From Epiperipatus broadwayi (lineage: Eukaryota; Onychophora; Udeonychophora; Euonychophora; Peripatidae), in assembly GCA_028023455.1 (NCBI GenBank), contig JAQFVV010000284.1:632501-696500 (forward strand): a stretch of 64,000 bases of DNA, in the 5' to 3' direction. A program made the position numbers and the translations under genes. The notes beneath the pieces were generated by a model. It was given only the letters and a program-made list of their open reading frames with translations. It made no database searches and was not told the DNA's origin. Of this stretch, positions 36,384 through 46,784 are shown in pieces (position 1 is the first letter of the stretch; every line of letters begins with the position of its first letter).

Positions 36384-36427
36384 ACACAACCTAAGGTTTC
36401 ACTGCTACAAGCAGACTTCTCAAGTGT
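36384..36427 (-). ncRNA. Hammerhead-ribozyme-like motif (PLE copy A, minus)
   Basis: The same 44-nt sequence as at 38491-38534, on the opposite strand. It lies in the 3' region of the PLE, where such ribozymes are known in this class. Confidence 0.6.
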
Positions 36428-36483
36428 AAAGAACTACAAAAAAGCTACACAATATATATATACTATTAAAAACTACCCACAAA

Positions 36484-37698
36484 TCAATTCACTTCCCATC
36501 CATCCTTAATATTAAAAGAACTCTTAAATAAGTTAATTGCTTCAGAATAATAAATTTTCAATAATAAAGACTCTTTAATTCTTCTTTTGATTTTATTTCT
36601 CTCAAAGAAGACAACCTTAGCTTCATCAAAATCAATAGTGTGGCCTGTATCTTTTTCATGGACATACAAAGCAGAACTAAGATATCAATTTTTAACTCTA
36701 CTTTTATGAACCTTTATTCTTTCATTTAAACTCAAACTACTCTGACCTATGTAAACCTTCTTACAAAATAAACATGGAATAAAATATACTACACCAGGAA
36801 TAGTCTTTCTATCAAAAACTTCTTTTGTATTATTTAATAAATTATTCAATGTAACACCCCTTTTCCAAGCAATTTTCTTATTTCCAAACAATTTACTATT
36901 TCTACACACAATTTTATAAGAAGACAATTTAAATGGCAAAGAAATAAAATCATATTTTTCTTTAACCTTTACATCCTTACAAATATTACTATTAAATAAA
37001 ATACCTTTAACAAATTTATCAGAGTATCCAACACTCAAATAATCTTTATAAAATTGATATTTCTGAAACAAAGCTACTCCACTAGAATTATTTAATTTAA
37101 TATTCCTATGACAATAATTCCTTAAAGCAGCTACTTTATGAGATACAGACTGATAGCTATCAGGTTTAATTATAGATCTTAATTCTTTACTTTTAACTAA
37201 ATGACTGCACAATAAACAATTAGTTTCCATATTTCTAATCACCAAATGATCTAAAAATTTTAACTTACCAAAATCTAACCCCCCTCCTTCTAACACAAAT
37301 TTTATAGAAGGATCAAAACAATTAAACTCATTTACAAATTCCTTCAATTTATCATTCTCAGCTACAAATAAACAATCATCAACATATCTGACAAATAATT
37401 TTACATATAAACAATTCTTTTTAATAATAATTTCCTCTTCCATAAAACTAATATAAACTGAACATACTAAAGGAGAAATAATATAAACTATTATCCACCC
37501 TTCCTTAATCTTATAAAAATTACCTTTATAAGTAAAATGCATAGAATCTTCCAATAACAAAAGCAAATCTTCAATTACCTTAATTTCATTTTTTGATAAA
37601 GAACTTTTCTTAATCAATACAGACAAAAGAACATCAATACTGCTTAACCTATTAACAGACTGATACATATTTTCAATATATAACTTCCAAATACCCAA
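36484..37698 (-). pseudogene. PLE reverse transcriptase and GIY-YIG endonuclease, one stop
   Basis: The upper part (37698-36685, 337 codons open) has IKEGWIIVYIISPLVCSVYI, LFVRYVDDCLFVAEN with the YVDD catalytic aspartates, and FLDHLVIRN, all of the palm domain. At its end are GVVYFIPCLFCKKVYIGQ and RIKVHKSRVKN, the GIY-YIG signature (GVVY and VYIGQ) with the downstream Arg and His. A TGA after VKN interrupts the frame; the inverted plus copy has Arg there. The downstream piece 36669-36484 continues LYVHEKDTGHTIDFDEAKV to the natural end. PLE RTs use the GIY-YIG domain to cut target DNA. One nonsense codon and the truncated N-terminus make this copy inactive. Confidence 0.85.
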
Positions 37699-37734
37699 TT
37701 GTTTATTATGCAGTCATTTAGTTAAAAGTAAAGA

Positions 37735-38440
37735 ATTAAGATCTATAATTAAACCTGATAGCTATCAGTCTGTATCTCATAAAGTAGCTGCTTTAAGGAA
37801 TTATTGTCATAGGAATATTAAATTAAATAATTCTAGTGGGGTAGCTTTGTTTCAGAAATATCAATTATATAAATATTATTTGAGTGTTGGATACTCTGAT
37901 AAATTTGTTAAAAGTATTTTATTTAATAGTAATATTTGTAAGGATGTAAAGGTTAAAGAAAAATATGATTTTATTTCTTTGCCATTTAAATTGTCTTCTT
38001 ATAAAATTGTGTGTAGAAATAGTAAATTGTTTGAAAATAAGAAAATTGCTTGGAAAAGGGGTGTTACATTGAATAATTTATTAAAATAATACAAAAGAAG
38101 TTTTTGATAGAAAGATTATTCCTGGTGTAGTATATTTTATTCCTTGTTTATTTTGTAAGAAGGTTTACATAGGTCAGAGTAGTTTGAGTTTAAATGAAAG
38201 AATAAAGATTCATAAAAGTAGAGTTAAAAATAGATATCTTAGTTCTGCTTTGTATGTCCATGAAAAAGATACAGGCCACACTATTGATTTTGATGAAGCT
38301 AAGGTTGTCTTCTTTGAGAGAAATGAAATCAAAAGAAGAATTAAAGAGTCTTTATTATTGAAAATTTATTATTATGAAGCAATTAACTTATTTAAGAGTT
38401 CTTTTAATATTAAGGGTTGATGGGAAGTGAATGGATTTGC
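37735..38440 (+). pseudogene. PLE RT C-terminal and GIY-YIG endonuclease, frameshifted
   Basis: The frame is open from the IKPDSYQSVSHKVAALRNYC region through KIAWKRGVTLNNLLK. At about 38087 a small indel changes frame. The GIY-YIG part continues in another frame with the same VYIGQSSLSLNERIKIHKSR, and then RYLSSALYVHEKDTGH without the stop seen in the minus copy. It ends at NIKG and a TGA. The differences between the two inverted copies are few, so they are close relatives. Confidence 0.8.
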
Positions 38441-38490
38441 AGGTAGTTTTTAATAGCATATATATTGTGTAGTTTTTTTTGTAGTTCTTT

Positions 38491-38534
38491 ACACTTGAGA
38501 AGTCTGCTTGTAGCAGTGAAACCTTAGGTTGTGT
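38491..38534 (+). ncRNA. Hammerhead-ribozyme-like motif in PLE 3' region
   Basis: Elements in order: ACAC (helix I strand), core TTGAGAA at 38495-38501 (standard CUGANGA with U3 and A8), helix II CTGCT/AGCAG with a short loop, GAA at 38518-38520, helix III ACC-UUA-GGU (38521-38529), U17 at 38530, and GTGT (38531-38534) pairing with ACAC. The predicted cleavage is after 38530. The C3-G8 pair of the standard core is replaced by U3-A8, which keeps pairing. Minimal type I hammerheads with a short helix III are established for PLEs. Activity is unproven. Confidence 0.6.
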
Positions 38535-38651
38535 TTTAATATTATTTTTATGCTGGTCTGGTTTAATTTTAGATTTGGGGTAGTTTTGATTTTATATTGA
38601 CTAGTTTAGCTTTATGCTTGTAATGTTTATATATAAATAAAGTAAAAAGCA

Positions 38652-39429
38652 AATTGCGAATTTGGTAATTCTAAATCTACCCCATTAAGGTAATTACTAT
38701 AATGATATTTATATGTTGGAGTAAATATATTTATAACTGTTTTCAAAAAGAATGACCCACTCCCATCTATATATGTGTGTAAGTCATATCAAAATTAGTG
38801 AGAAGTAAGAAAAAGACTATTTACTCAGGTTGATTAATTGTGCACCTAGAAACAAAACAATTACAAGTAGATATTATTAAAACTTATTAGTAAGTAATAT
38901 AACATTGTTTGTTCTAGAGTCTGCAATTAATGTTGATTATATTAAAACCTTACTTGAGATTGCTTTGATGAAGCAGTGTTGAATTTCCAGAGGGATCTAT
39001 AAATTTACCTTCATTAATGACCTCTTTCCCCCTTTATATATCAACATATCGATTTATTTCACATAACTGCTCTCACTTTTAAAATGCAGGTGACCGAATT
39101 TGAAGGTGAAGTTGAATATACAAAAAAAATGACAATACATGAAATTGCAAATGTTAAAATAACAAAAATAAAAAACATGTGAATCAATATATATCCTGAA
39201 GAAAATAAGCATTTGTGCACAGTTAAAAGTCTATAAACTTGAATATCTACCTTCATACATAACGTTCTTGTCCACTAACTGTTGATATTTATATACTCCA
39301 TAATACTTGGTTAAGAACAAGAAAAATACCAATTATTTCATCTGAACACATAGCATACATCCATTGAAGATTGATATTCACCAGTACTTTGTAAAATAGA
39401 CATTTTTATAGACAGATTTATAATGACAT
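38652..39429 (+). repeat. Dispersed repeat D, left part of interrupted copy
   Basis: Matches 58518-59331 in direct orientation with moderate divergence. The Ty3/gypsy element is inserted at its right end, and the repeat resumes at 44237. Its last five bases, gacat, are the target duplication. No coding potential was recognised; the ORF at 39059-39256 (-) is not conserved in the other copy. Confidence 0.8.
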
Positions 39430-40110
39430 TGTGATGTACTTGATTTAATGTTACTTATGAGAAATAATCAAACACATCCAATTCAAGTAACTATTACTCT
39501 CTTGCATGAAATTAAGATATCTCACTTAACAGATACAAGATTTTATTAGTATAAAAATTAACAAGAATTTATAAACAGGATTATAATGAGTTTATTAGCG
39601 CCTGTAAGGCTTACAAAAATAATAATAAGACAGGTATAGTCTGTATAATTATCTTAGGTCGGTCTTTAGTACCTTCAGACCTGAATATCTGGTTCTCCTC
39701 CCATCATTGGTCCTGTTCCAAAATTCACACTACACATAAGTCTCTCAAAAAACAGGACTGACGCTGACTTGACTTTTTCCCACTAGATTGTATCTCTTTT
39801 TGTTCTATTGTTTATTCCTTAACAATTTTATTCGCAAAAGTATTCTGGGATTATTTCTGAACTAATTAATTAAATTGTTCTTTACATTTTTAATCCTTCA
39901 TTTAATTAATTATTTATTTGGATCTTCCATCTTATTTTACACCTTGCTTTTTATAAAATATATATATGAAAACCATTTGTAATTTCTAATTTTCGTTTTT
40001 ATTAAATCAACTCGTTTACTTTCACATGTAATTATTTAACACTTTTACTTCTGGAGTAAACACAGTTTCACACATATTTTTCTTAATATTAATCGTACTA
40101 CATCATAACA
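39430..40110 (-). repeat. 3' LTR of the Ty3/gypsy element
   Basis: 681 bp. On the + strand it starts TGTGATGTACTTGATTTAAT and ends CATAACA. It is nearly identical to 43554-44236. Confidence 0.95.
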
Positions 40111-40126
40111 GTTCCTCCTCCACTCC
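40111..40126 (-). other. Polypurine tract of the Ty3/gypsy element
   Basis: GGAGTGGAGGAGGAAC on the minus strand lies directly next to the 3' LTR, the expected place for the plus-strand primer. Confidence 0.85.
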
Positions 40127-40147
40127 AGAAGTTACGGTTTATCCATC

Positions 40148-40519
40148 TTATACATGTTCTTTTAAGTACAAAGGTCTTCTTTTACATAGTATTGGTCTGG
40201 TGTGTATTTTATCCTCTTCTACCGCATCTTCTTGGATGTCGGTCAGTAGCATCTGTTTATCTAAATTCTTTTCATTTGCATGTTGAAACTGCTGGAACAT
40301 ATCTAGTTGTATGTCATCTTCACTTTTACGAATATGATTTTTGTGACACTTATATATAATTCCGTTTTCGTCTTTAATATCATAAATTTGCTTTGATCGC
40401 GCCCGTTCAATTTTTTCATTAATCCATTGTTTACATAGTATATCTCTGAATATTACTGTGTCTCCAATGTTAAAGTTTTTCACTGGGCCTTGATTATATT
40501 TATATATATGTGTATCAGG
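40148..40519 (-). pseudogene. Integrase C-terminal region
   Basis: Follows the integrase core after one stop codon, in the same frame. It contains GPVKNFNIGDTVIFRD, an SH3-like GD-x-V-x-x-R segment typical of the retroelement integrase C-terminus, and a charged tail ending near 40148. Without that stop it would be continuous with the core. Confidence 0.75.
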
Positions 40520-41066
40520 TCACAAAAAATCTAAATTAGTTTGTATTTTCCGACTGAATAACATTTCAGCTGGCGATTGTCCAGTCGTTGTTGATGGAGT
40601 TATATGTTGATACATCATGAATTCCTGTAAGACGTTTTTCATATCCGTATTTTTGTTTTTTCTTAAATATTTCTTTACTTGCCCTACCACGTTTTCCGCC
40701 AAACCATTTGATTCAGGGTGGTAAGGGGGTGTAAATACATGTTTGATATCCCATTTCTCAAATTTTATTTTTAGTTCTTCACTCACAAATCCAGTTCCGT
40801 TGTCTGAGATGATTACTTGTGGAAATCCATGTATATAAAATATGTCTGTTAAACATTTTATTGTTTTGTTTGCTCTTGTATTTTTAACCTCATGACATTC
40901 TATCCATTTAGAGAAAGCATCGATTAAAATTAAATAATTTCTTCCCTCTATTGGGCCCAGATGGTCTATATGCAGTTTTTGCCACGGATATATTGGTTTA
41001 GGCCAGGAAGAATATTGTTTATTCGGCAGAGCTATTTCAGACTTACATTTATCACATTTCTGAATA
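40520..41066 (-). pseudogene. Integrase core (DDE domain)
   Basis: Begins with the second half of the zinc-binding domain (YIQKCDKCKSEIALP), then WQKLHIDHLGPIEG (first Asp), ISDNGTGFVSEEL (second Asp) and PPYHPESNGLAENVV (catalytic Glu). All three acidic residues are present. The His pair of the zinc finger is missing, because a deletion joins RNase H directly to this part near 41066. The open frame stops after TNLDFL. Confidence 0.85.
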
Positions 41067-41306
41067 TACTGTTACTAATTCAAATTTTCATCCATAAATA
41101 AACTGGTGAAATTTTTTCACAGCAAACATAACTGCCAAAGCTTCTTTGTCCAGCTGACTATAATTTTTTTCAGCTTTAGACAAAGTTTGAAAAGCGTAAG
41201 CTACAGGATGTTCATGACTGTCTATTTGATGTGCTAAAACTGCTCCAATTCCGTATTGTGATGCATCTGTAGTAATAGTGATGTCTTTGTCACTATCAAA
41301 ATGCAC
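41067..41306 (-). pseudogene. RNase H, truncated
   Basis: Reads HFDSDKDITITTDASQYGIG (catalytic Asp in TDAS) and NYSQLDKEALAVMFAVKKFH (catalytic Glu), ending FIYG and a TGA where Arg is usual. The C-terminal part with the TDHKPL motif is absent. A frameshift separates it from the RT domain at about 41310. Confidence 0.85.
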
Positions 41307-42217
41307 TAATAAGCTACTAGAGTTAACAATTCCTTAACTGCTTTAAATGCTTTTTCATGTTTGGTATTCCAAATCCATTTCTGATCTTTGTGTAGCAGCT
41401 CGTATAGAGGAGTTGCAACCATCGCTTTGTTCTTTAGAAAAGGTTTGAAAAAATTAATCAAACCTAGGAAAGCTTGAAGTTGCTTGACATTTATTGGGCT
41501 TGGAACATCTTTGACTGCCCTAATTTTATCAGTTAATGGATTTTTCCCTTTTTCCGAAATAAGATGGCCTAAAAACTTTAATTCTTCAGTTTCCCAAACG
41601 CATTTTTTAACATTTAATTTTACCCCTGCATTATTTAGTTTTACGCATACTTTGTGAATTTTAATTCTTAATTTCTCCGGTGATGTCGCAGTAATCAAAA
41701 TGTCGTCATAATATGGCGTCACTCCTTCCAAGCCTTGTAATATTGAATTTATTTTTGCTTGAAATATGTTTGGAGCTGATGTAATTCCAACAGGGAGATG
41801 ACTACATTTGAATAATCCAAAAGGGGTCGTAATTGCTAGTAACCAAGTTGTATCATCTGTAACTTTTAGTTGGTGATATGCCGAATTTAGATCCAATTTC
41901 GCAAAATTTTTTGCTTTAGCTAGATTACTGAGAATCTCGTGTATATTCGGCACCAGGTAAGCACCTTTATTAAGATACTTATTTACTGTTGTTCTATAAT
42001 CTCCACACAGCCTAATTTTTCCATCTGGTTTTGTTAACACAACAATTGGCGTGGCCCAATCTGCCTCCTTGATTGGGGATAACACGTCTTTTTTAACTAA
42101 CGCTTCTATTTTTTCCTCTACTAACTGCCTTTGGGCAAATGGTATTTTTCTCAGTTTACAAATGACCGGTTTAGCATTTTCATTTAAGTGCATGTCAATA
42201 GGCTTTGATTTTATCAA
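41306..42217 (-). pseudogene. Reverse transcriptase of the Ty3/gypsy element
   Basis: A 303-codon open frame covering the whole RT: LVEEKIEALVKKDVLSPIKE, PIVVLTKPDGKIRLCGDYR, FAKLDLNSAYHQLKV with the first catalytic Asp, FGLFKCSHLPVGITSAPNIF, and PYYDDILITA with the catalytic Asp pair. FLGHLISEKG and LQAFLGLINFFKPF of the thumb/connection follow. All polymerase motifs are intact. It ends in a frameshift before RNase H, and upstream the frame from the protease is disturbed by a TA expansion. Confidence 0.9.
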
Positions 42218-42345
42218 ACCTAAATCTTTGGTAAATAAATTTGGATATAACTATCATTTCTTTTTCAACCGAGACCTTTTTAACTATATTAATTTTTATG
42301 CCTAAGTCTTTAAACCAGTTTCTTCTCATTAATGGACTAATATCT

Positions 42346-42357
42346 TTATCTACTATA

Positions 42358-42419
<62 letters not shown>

Positions 42420-42660
42420 TAATTTGTAGTTTTTTATTTTTAAACCCAACTATTACTTTAGATTTCCCAAATAACTTGATCGGGTTCCCGTTTACATCTC
42501 TAACGTTAATGTTAGCTTTCTGTATTTTAAACTGAGGGCTCTCGGTGGATATTTTCTTCCACTTTTTCATGGATATTAAAGAAATTTTAGAGCCATTATC
42601 TATTTCCATTTGTACTCTTTTGTTACTTAACTTAATCTCTAGCATTAATTGATCCTGCTC
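42346..42660 (-). pseudogene. Retropepsin-like protease
   Basis: Reads LEIKLSNKRVQMEIDNGSKI and SLISMKKWKK. The active-site triplet is DNG where DTG or DSG is normal, which should weaken catalysis. KLFGKSKVIVGFKNKKLQ follows, then a run of Tyr-Ile from a TA microsatellite. The frame opens in a frame different from gag and overlaps its end, as usual for Ty3 gag-pol. Confidence 0.75.
42364..42417. repeat. TA microsatellite, 27 units
   Basis: An uninterrupted TA run inside the protease-RT linker of the Ty3/gypsy element. In the minus frame it is read as alternating Tyr and Ile. Confidence 0.95.
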
Positions 42661-42699
42661 ATTTTAAAGATATTTCTTTTAATTACTGTTTTCCACTGT

Positions 42700-43454
42700 T
42701 TCTGATCTTTACCATAATCAGGTTTTTGTTTAGGTTTTTTGCACACTGCTGCTAAATGACCATTGCCCCCACAGTTATAACATTTTTCATTCCTCCATTT
42801 GCAGCTTTTAGACAAATGACCTACTTTTCCACATTTTATTTAGAAACTTTTCCCTTCTTTAGTACAATCCTTATACTTTCTCTCTATTTTAAAAATATTA
42901 TTCCTAGAGTTTTCCTTCATTCTATTTGAAAAAGCTAAAGCTTGTTCTACCACTGATTCGTATACTATTCCCTTTTGAATAGCAACTTCATATGTTAACT
43001 GAGTTTCAATTAATAATGATTGATGCAATTTATCGTCCTTCATACCCCATAATAACTTATCAATAAGAATTTGTTCCACAAAGTTGCCATATTTGCAATT
43101 CTTTGCTAATTGGCATAGAACAATATCATATTCTTTAATCGATTCAAGTTTGTCTTGTTTGCGGTTCCTCAATTTTAACCTAGCTACATACTTCGATGGT
43201 CTTGGGCTAAAATAATCTGTTAGTCTTTGAACCAGCTCATCGTAATTACTACTATCTGTAACTTGACCATTTTACAATTTGCTTACTATTTCACTAACCT
43301 TTCTACCTGACAAACATAATAACACTGCTACTTTCCTGTCATTTTCAATAATATTATTTAACTTAAAATAATTTTGTAATTGAAGCACATAAAAGGGCCA
43401 TTCATGCGGATTATCTATCCCAAATTCCGATATATTAACTTGTCCTATCGGCAT
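42700..43454 (-). pseudogene. Gag of the Ty3/gypsy element, two stops
   Basis: Starts MPIGQVNISEFGIDNPHEWP at 43454, a capsid-like start with Trp and Pro. It is interrupted by a TAA after VSKL (about 43272), continues through a capsid-like region with RNRKQDKLESIKEYD, and is interrupted again at 42840. Just beyond is a pair of zinc knuckles: the first (KCGKVGHLSKSC) lacks its first Cys because that codon is the stop, and the second (CYNCGGNGHLAAVC) is intact C-x2-C-x4-H-x4-C. The product would bind and package element RNA. Confidence 0.85.
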
Positions 43455-43539
43455 TTTAATTCTTTAACCTCTCACCAACTTCTGAATAACTGTTCGGTGT
43501 ACTTTTTTCATGAAGCTTGAAAACAGGTTTTATCCTGTT

Positions 43540-43549
43540 GACTGCGCCA
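43540..43549 (-). other. Primer-binding site, probably tRNA-Ser
   Basis: TGGCGCAGTC on the minus strand, 4 bases inside the 5' LTR. It is complementary to the CCA end plus GACTGCG, as in animal tRNA-Ser and as used by Drosophila 17.6/297-type elements. Confidence 0.75.
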
Positions 43550-43553
43550 AAAT

Positions 43554-44236
43554 TGTGATGTACTCGATTTAATGTTACTTACGAGAAATAATCAAACACA
43601 TCCAATTCAAGTAACTATTACTCTCTTGCATGAAATTAAGATATCTCACTTAACAGATACAAGATTTTATTAGTATAAAAATTAACAAGCATTTATAAAC
43701 AGGATTATAAGTAGTTTACCAGCGCCTGTAAGGTTCACAAAAATAATAATAAGACAGGTATAGTCTGTATAATTACCTTAGGTCGGTCTTTAGTACCTTC
43801 AGACCTGAATATCTGGTTCTCCTCCCACCGTTGGTCCTGTTCCGAAATTCACGCTACACATAAGTCTCTCAGAAAAACAGGACTGACGCTGACTTGACTT
43901 TTTCCCGCTAGATTGTATCTCTTTTTGTTCTATTGTTTATTCCTTAACAATTTTATTCGCAAAAGTATTCTGGGATTATTTCTGAACTAATTAATTAAAT
44001 TGTTCTTTACATTTTTAATCCTTCATTTAATTAATTATTTATTCGGATCTTCCATCTTATTTTACACCTTGCTTTTTATAAAATATATATATGAAAACCA
44101 TTTGTAATTTCTAATTTTCGTTTTTATTAAATCAACTCGTTTACTTTCACATGTAATTATTTAACACTTTTAACTTCTGGAGTACACACAGTTTCACACG
44201 TATTTTTCTTAATATGAATCGTACTTCAACATAACA
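43554..44236 (-). repeat. 5' LTR of the Ty3/gypsy element
   Basis: 683 bp, nearly identical to the 3' LTR. The right end ATAACA is followed by the target duplication gacat. Confidence 0.95.
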
Positions 44237-44480
44237 GACATCAAAGCTGACATTGGGACACCCACGGTATTGATTTACCCCAAACACATTACAATGAGTA
44301 TTTTACTAAAGACAAATATTTATATCATGGCTTCAATATATATAAGAAAATGACTTAAAGAAACAATCAATTTCTAGCAGTTTCACGTTCCTTTTCCTTT
44401 ATTACCATAACAATGAATTCAAGCTGTCTAGAATAAAACCATTACTTCATTCCAGCTATTTATGTATTCAAGCTTGTCAT
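44237..44480 (+). repeat. Dispersed repeat D, right part of interrupted copy
   Basis: Continues repeat D after the gypsy insertion. It matches 59332-59540 (shared CAAACACATT, ATGGCTTCA, CAATTTCTAG). Confidence 0.75.
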
Positions 44481-46784
44481 TTTAACAGTTAAGATTAAAT
44501 TTCTACTTTTCTTCTATTCCAATGATAAACGTTTTGTATTAATTTTTACAAATAAACATTAAATTTTGAAATTGTATTCTTACTGTTTTTTAACACAAAA
44601 CAGTTTTCTTGTTTGTTTGTTTTTTTAAAAAAAAAACAGATATAAGACTTTTCTTTATGTTATGATGGTTTAGTTATTAACTCCTTCAATGTATATATAT
44701 ATTAAAAGGAAGATTTTTAAAATAACAAACATAAAAATATATTATTAGGATTTATTCTTTTATAATTAAGAATGCTTCAATGGATCGCATATCAACAGTA
44801 TAATAAATAATATTATTTAAGAAAATGTTCCTATCCAATAAAAACAAGATCAGAAATGTAGAAAATATAAAAGTGGATGTGGCATGAAGAATAAAATGAA
44901 TTGAAAATATAGATATAAATCAATTAGTTAAATTAATAAACTTTCATTTTTAACTAGAAATTAATATATAAGGTGTGCTATGATTTCAGTGGTTTGTCTG
45001 GTTTAACCTTATTGAAAATGTCGACCTGAGTATGATCCTGCTATTAAAAATATGTATTATGACCTGTATTCTTAAGATGGAGTTTGGATAGAACTAAATT
45101 TGTATGTTATTCATTTTAGAGTTAATATCAGGACTTATTCCCACTAAATTGGCTTCACAAACTCACAAGGAGTTTTTATATTTTTCTGGGGCTTAAAAAG
45201 GATTGATCTTTTAGGTCTATACAAGATGCTACCAATTTTTGTTTAATGATATATGTTGTTATTTTATAATGTTTCCAAATACTCTCCTCTCCATAACATC
45301 TATATTTTATTTAAAGATTAAATTTTTAATAGCTATTGTTTTTTCTTCCTTTTTCTTTAATTATAGGAATATTTGAGCCAGAATTAACATTTTATTTATT
45401 TGTGATTCCAATATAAATAAACAATAGCAATTAATTTATTATTTATACAATTTACTTATTCTTCTAGTTATTATATATCTGAAAGACTAACTGCTCTAAC
45501 ATTTTTTTTTTGCTATGCACATATCAAGTTGGGTTCTAATGAGATGAAAATATTATGTGACTATGTGCATTTTTTTGAAAAACTTGAAAATGACCTAAGG
45601 TCATACTATATTTTGTTTATAAGTAAATTAAATAAGGAAAGTTTTCCGTCAATTCATTTTTATTGAGAATCCAAATTAAGGATTAATACTTAAGAATAAG
45701 TACACATCATATACCTTATTTTTAAATTGATGTCAGACAACAAATATTTCATTTATGTTTCTAAGCCAACTAAAGGTTTGTAAAAAAGTATAAAAAAACA
45801 GCAACATTAATTTCAATGCATTCTTTAAACAAATTCCCGCAAGCCGCCTTTGGATAGGTATCTATTGCGAAATAAAAAAATATACTTACAATATTGTTCT
45901 TTGCACATGAACTAACAATTTGATGTACATAGTCCAAATGGTTGCAATTGCATATAACTACATTTAAAGGTCAATAAATCTAGAAATATTTGTAAAAAAA
46001 AACAACAAAAACAACATTGACAATATCTAGTATATAATTTGCCAAAGTTTATTTTTTTGTGAAGTAGCAAAGTATTTAGTTCTTTATGTATCATTACAAT
46101 TGTAGATAATGGTGCAATTTATATGATATTAGTTATATACCTAACTAAATTTAAGTGATCGATTCTGTTGAGGTCTCTGTGTAATCATGTTGAGGTTTAG
46201 TCCATAACATTTAGAACAAATGGAAGTATGTTCACAGAAAATAATTTTAATCTTTATTTATTTTTGGTGGATAATTTATTTATAAAATAATTTTGTTGTT
46301 TCTTGAGATAAGTAGAGTGATCTTCATTAGTTTATTTTTTTCTAAGATTCATAATTATCTTTCTCAGTTCAAATATAAATATTGATTAGACCAATGTTAT
46401 GTTTTTCAGAGCCTGTCTTGTTTGTTTGAGGTATTATATTTACAAAAATTTACAAATCTTAGTTATGGTTATATTAATAGTTGAATTGCTATTTTCTCAA
46501 GATTGCTTCTATGTTACAAAAGTATTCTTTCAAGTGATATCTGGTAAATTGTTAAAGCAAAATTAAAGCGTTTTTATACAATTGAAAGGTAATCGTATAA
46601 AATATTTATAAATAATATTATAATCAGTTATTTTGTAATAAAGGAGTTTGCTTTTGGACAATGAATTTTAATAAGACATTCAATACTTATTTAATGTTGT
46701 TGCTTTTAAATTCGATTTAATAGAAGACTTATTAATTTTAATATAAACATCACATGATTACCATCTGTTATGGAGCACATAACT
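44481..46784. other. AT-rich stretch, nothing recognised
   Basis: No ORF longer than 60 codons of convincing composition and no repeat match inside the window. A short less AT-rich area near 44.98-45.2 kb was not identified. Confidence 0.4.

Larger units (their letters stand above)
36310..37698 (-). mobile_element. Penelope-like element A, minus-strand copy
   Basis: Contains part of an RT domain, a GIY-YIG endonuclease domain, and a 3' region with a hammerhead-like hairpin. It ends next to a TA run at its 3' (left) side. At its 5' (right) side it meets an oppositely oriented copy at about 37699, so the pair is head to head. The 5' part of the RT is missing, as is common in PLEs. Confidence 0.9.
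37699..38640 (+). mobile_element. Penelope-like element A, plus-strand copy (5' truncated)
   Basis: An inverted copy of 36316-37218, highly similar over about 900 bp. It begins in the RT-to-GIY-YIG linker region and runs to the 3' end. It joins the minus copy head to head, giving an inverted repeat with a spacer of about 480 bp. Confidence 0.9.
39430..44236 (-). mobile_element. Ty3/gypsy LTR retrotransposon, internally deleted
   Basis: Element of 4807 bp with two LTRs (39430-40110 and 43554-44236), TG...CA ends, a 5-bp target duplication gacat (39425-39429 and 44237-44241), a primer-binding site and a polypurine tract, and gag, protease, RT, RNase H and integrase remnants in the Ty3 order on the minus strand. 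It carries several stops and frameshifts, and a deletion between RNase H and integrase. The LTRs are near-identical, with scattered differences, so the insertion is not ancient. The pre-insertion site can be seen in the paralogous repeat at 59.33 kb. Confidence 0.95.

Noticed and set aside
42051-42429. Overlapping + ORFs of 84 and 62 codons
   Set aside because: They are antisense to the RT/protease of the gypsy element, and the second is built on the TA microsatellite.
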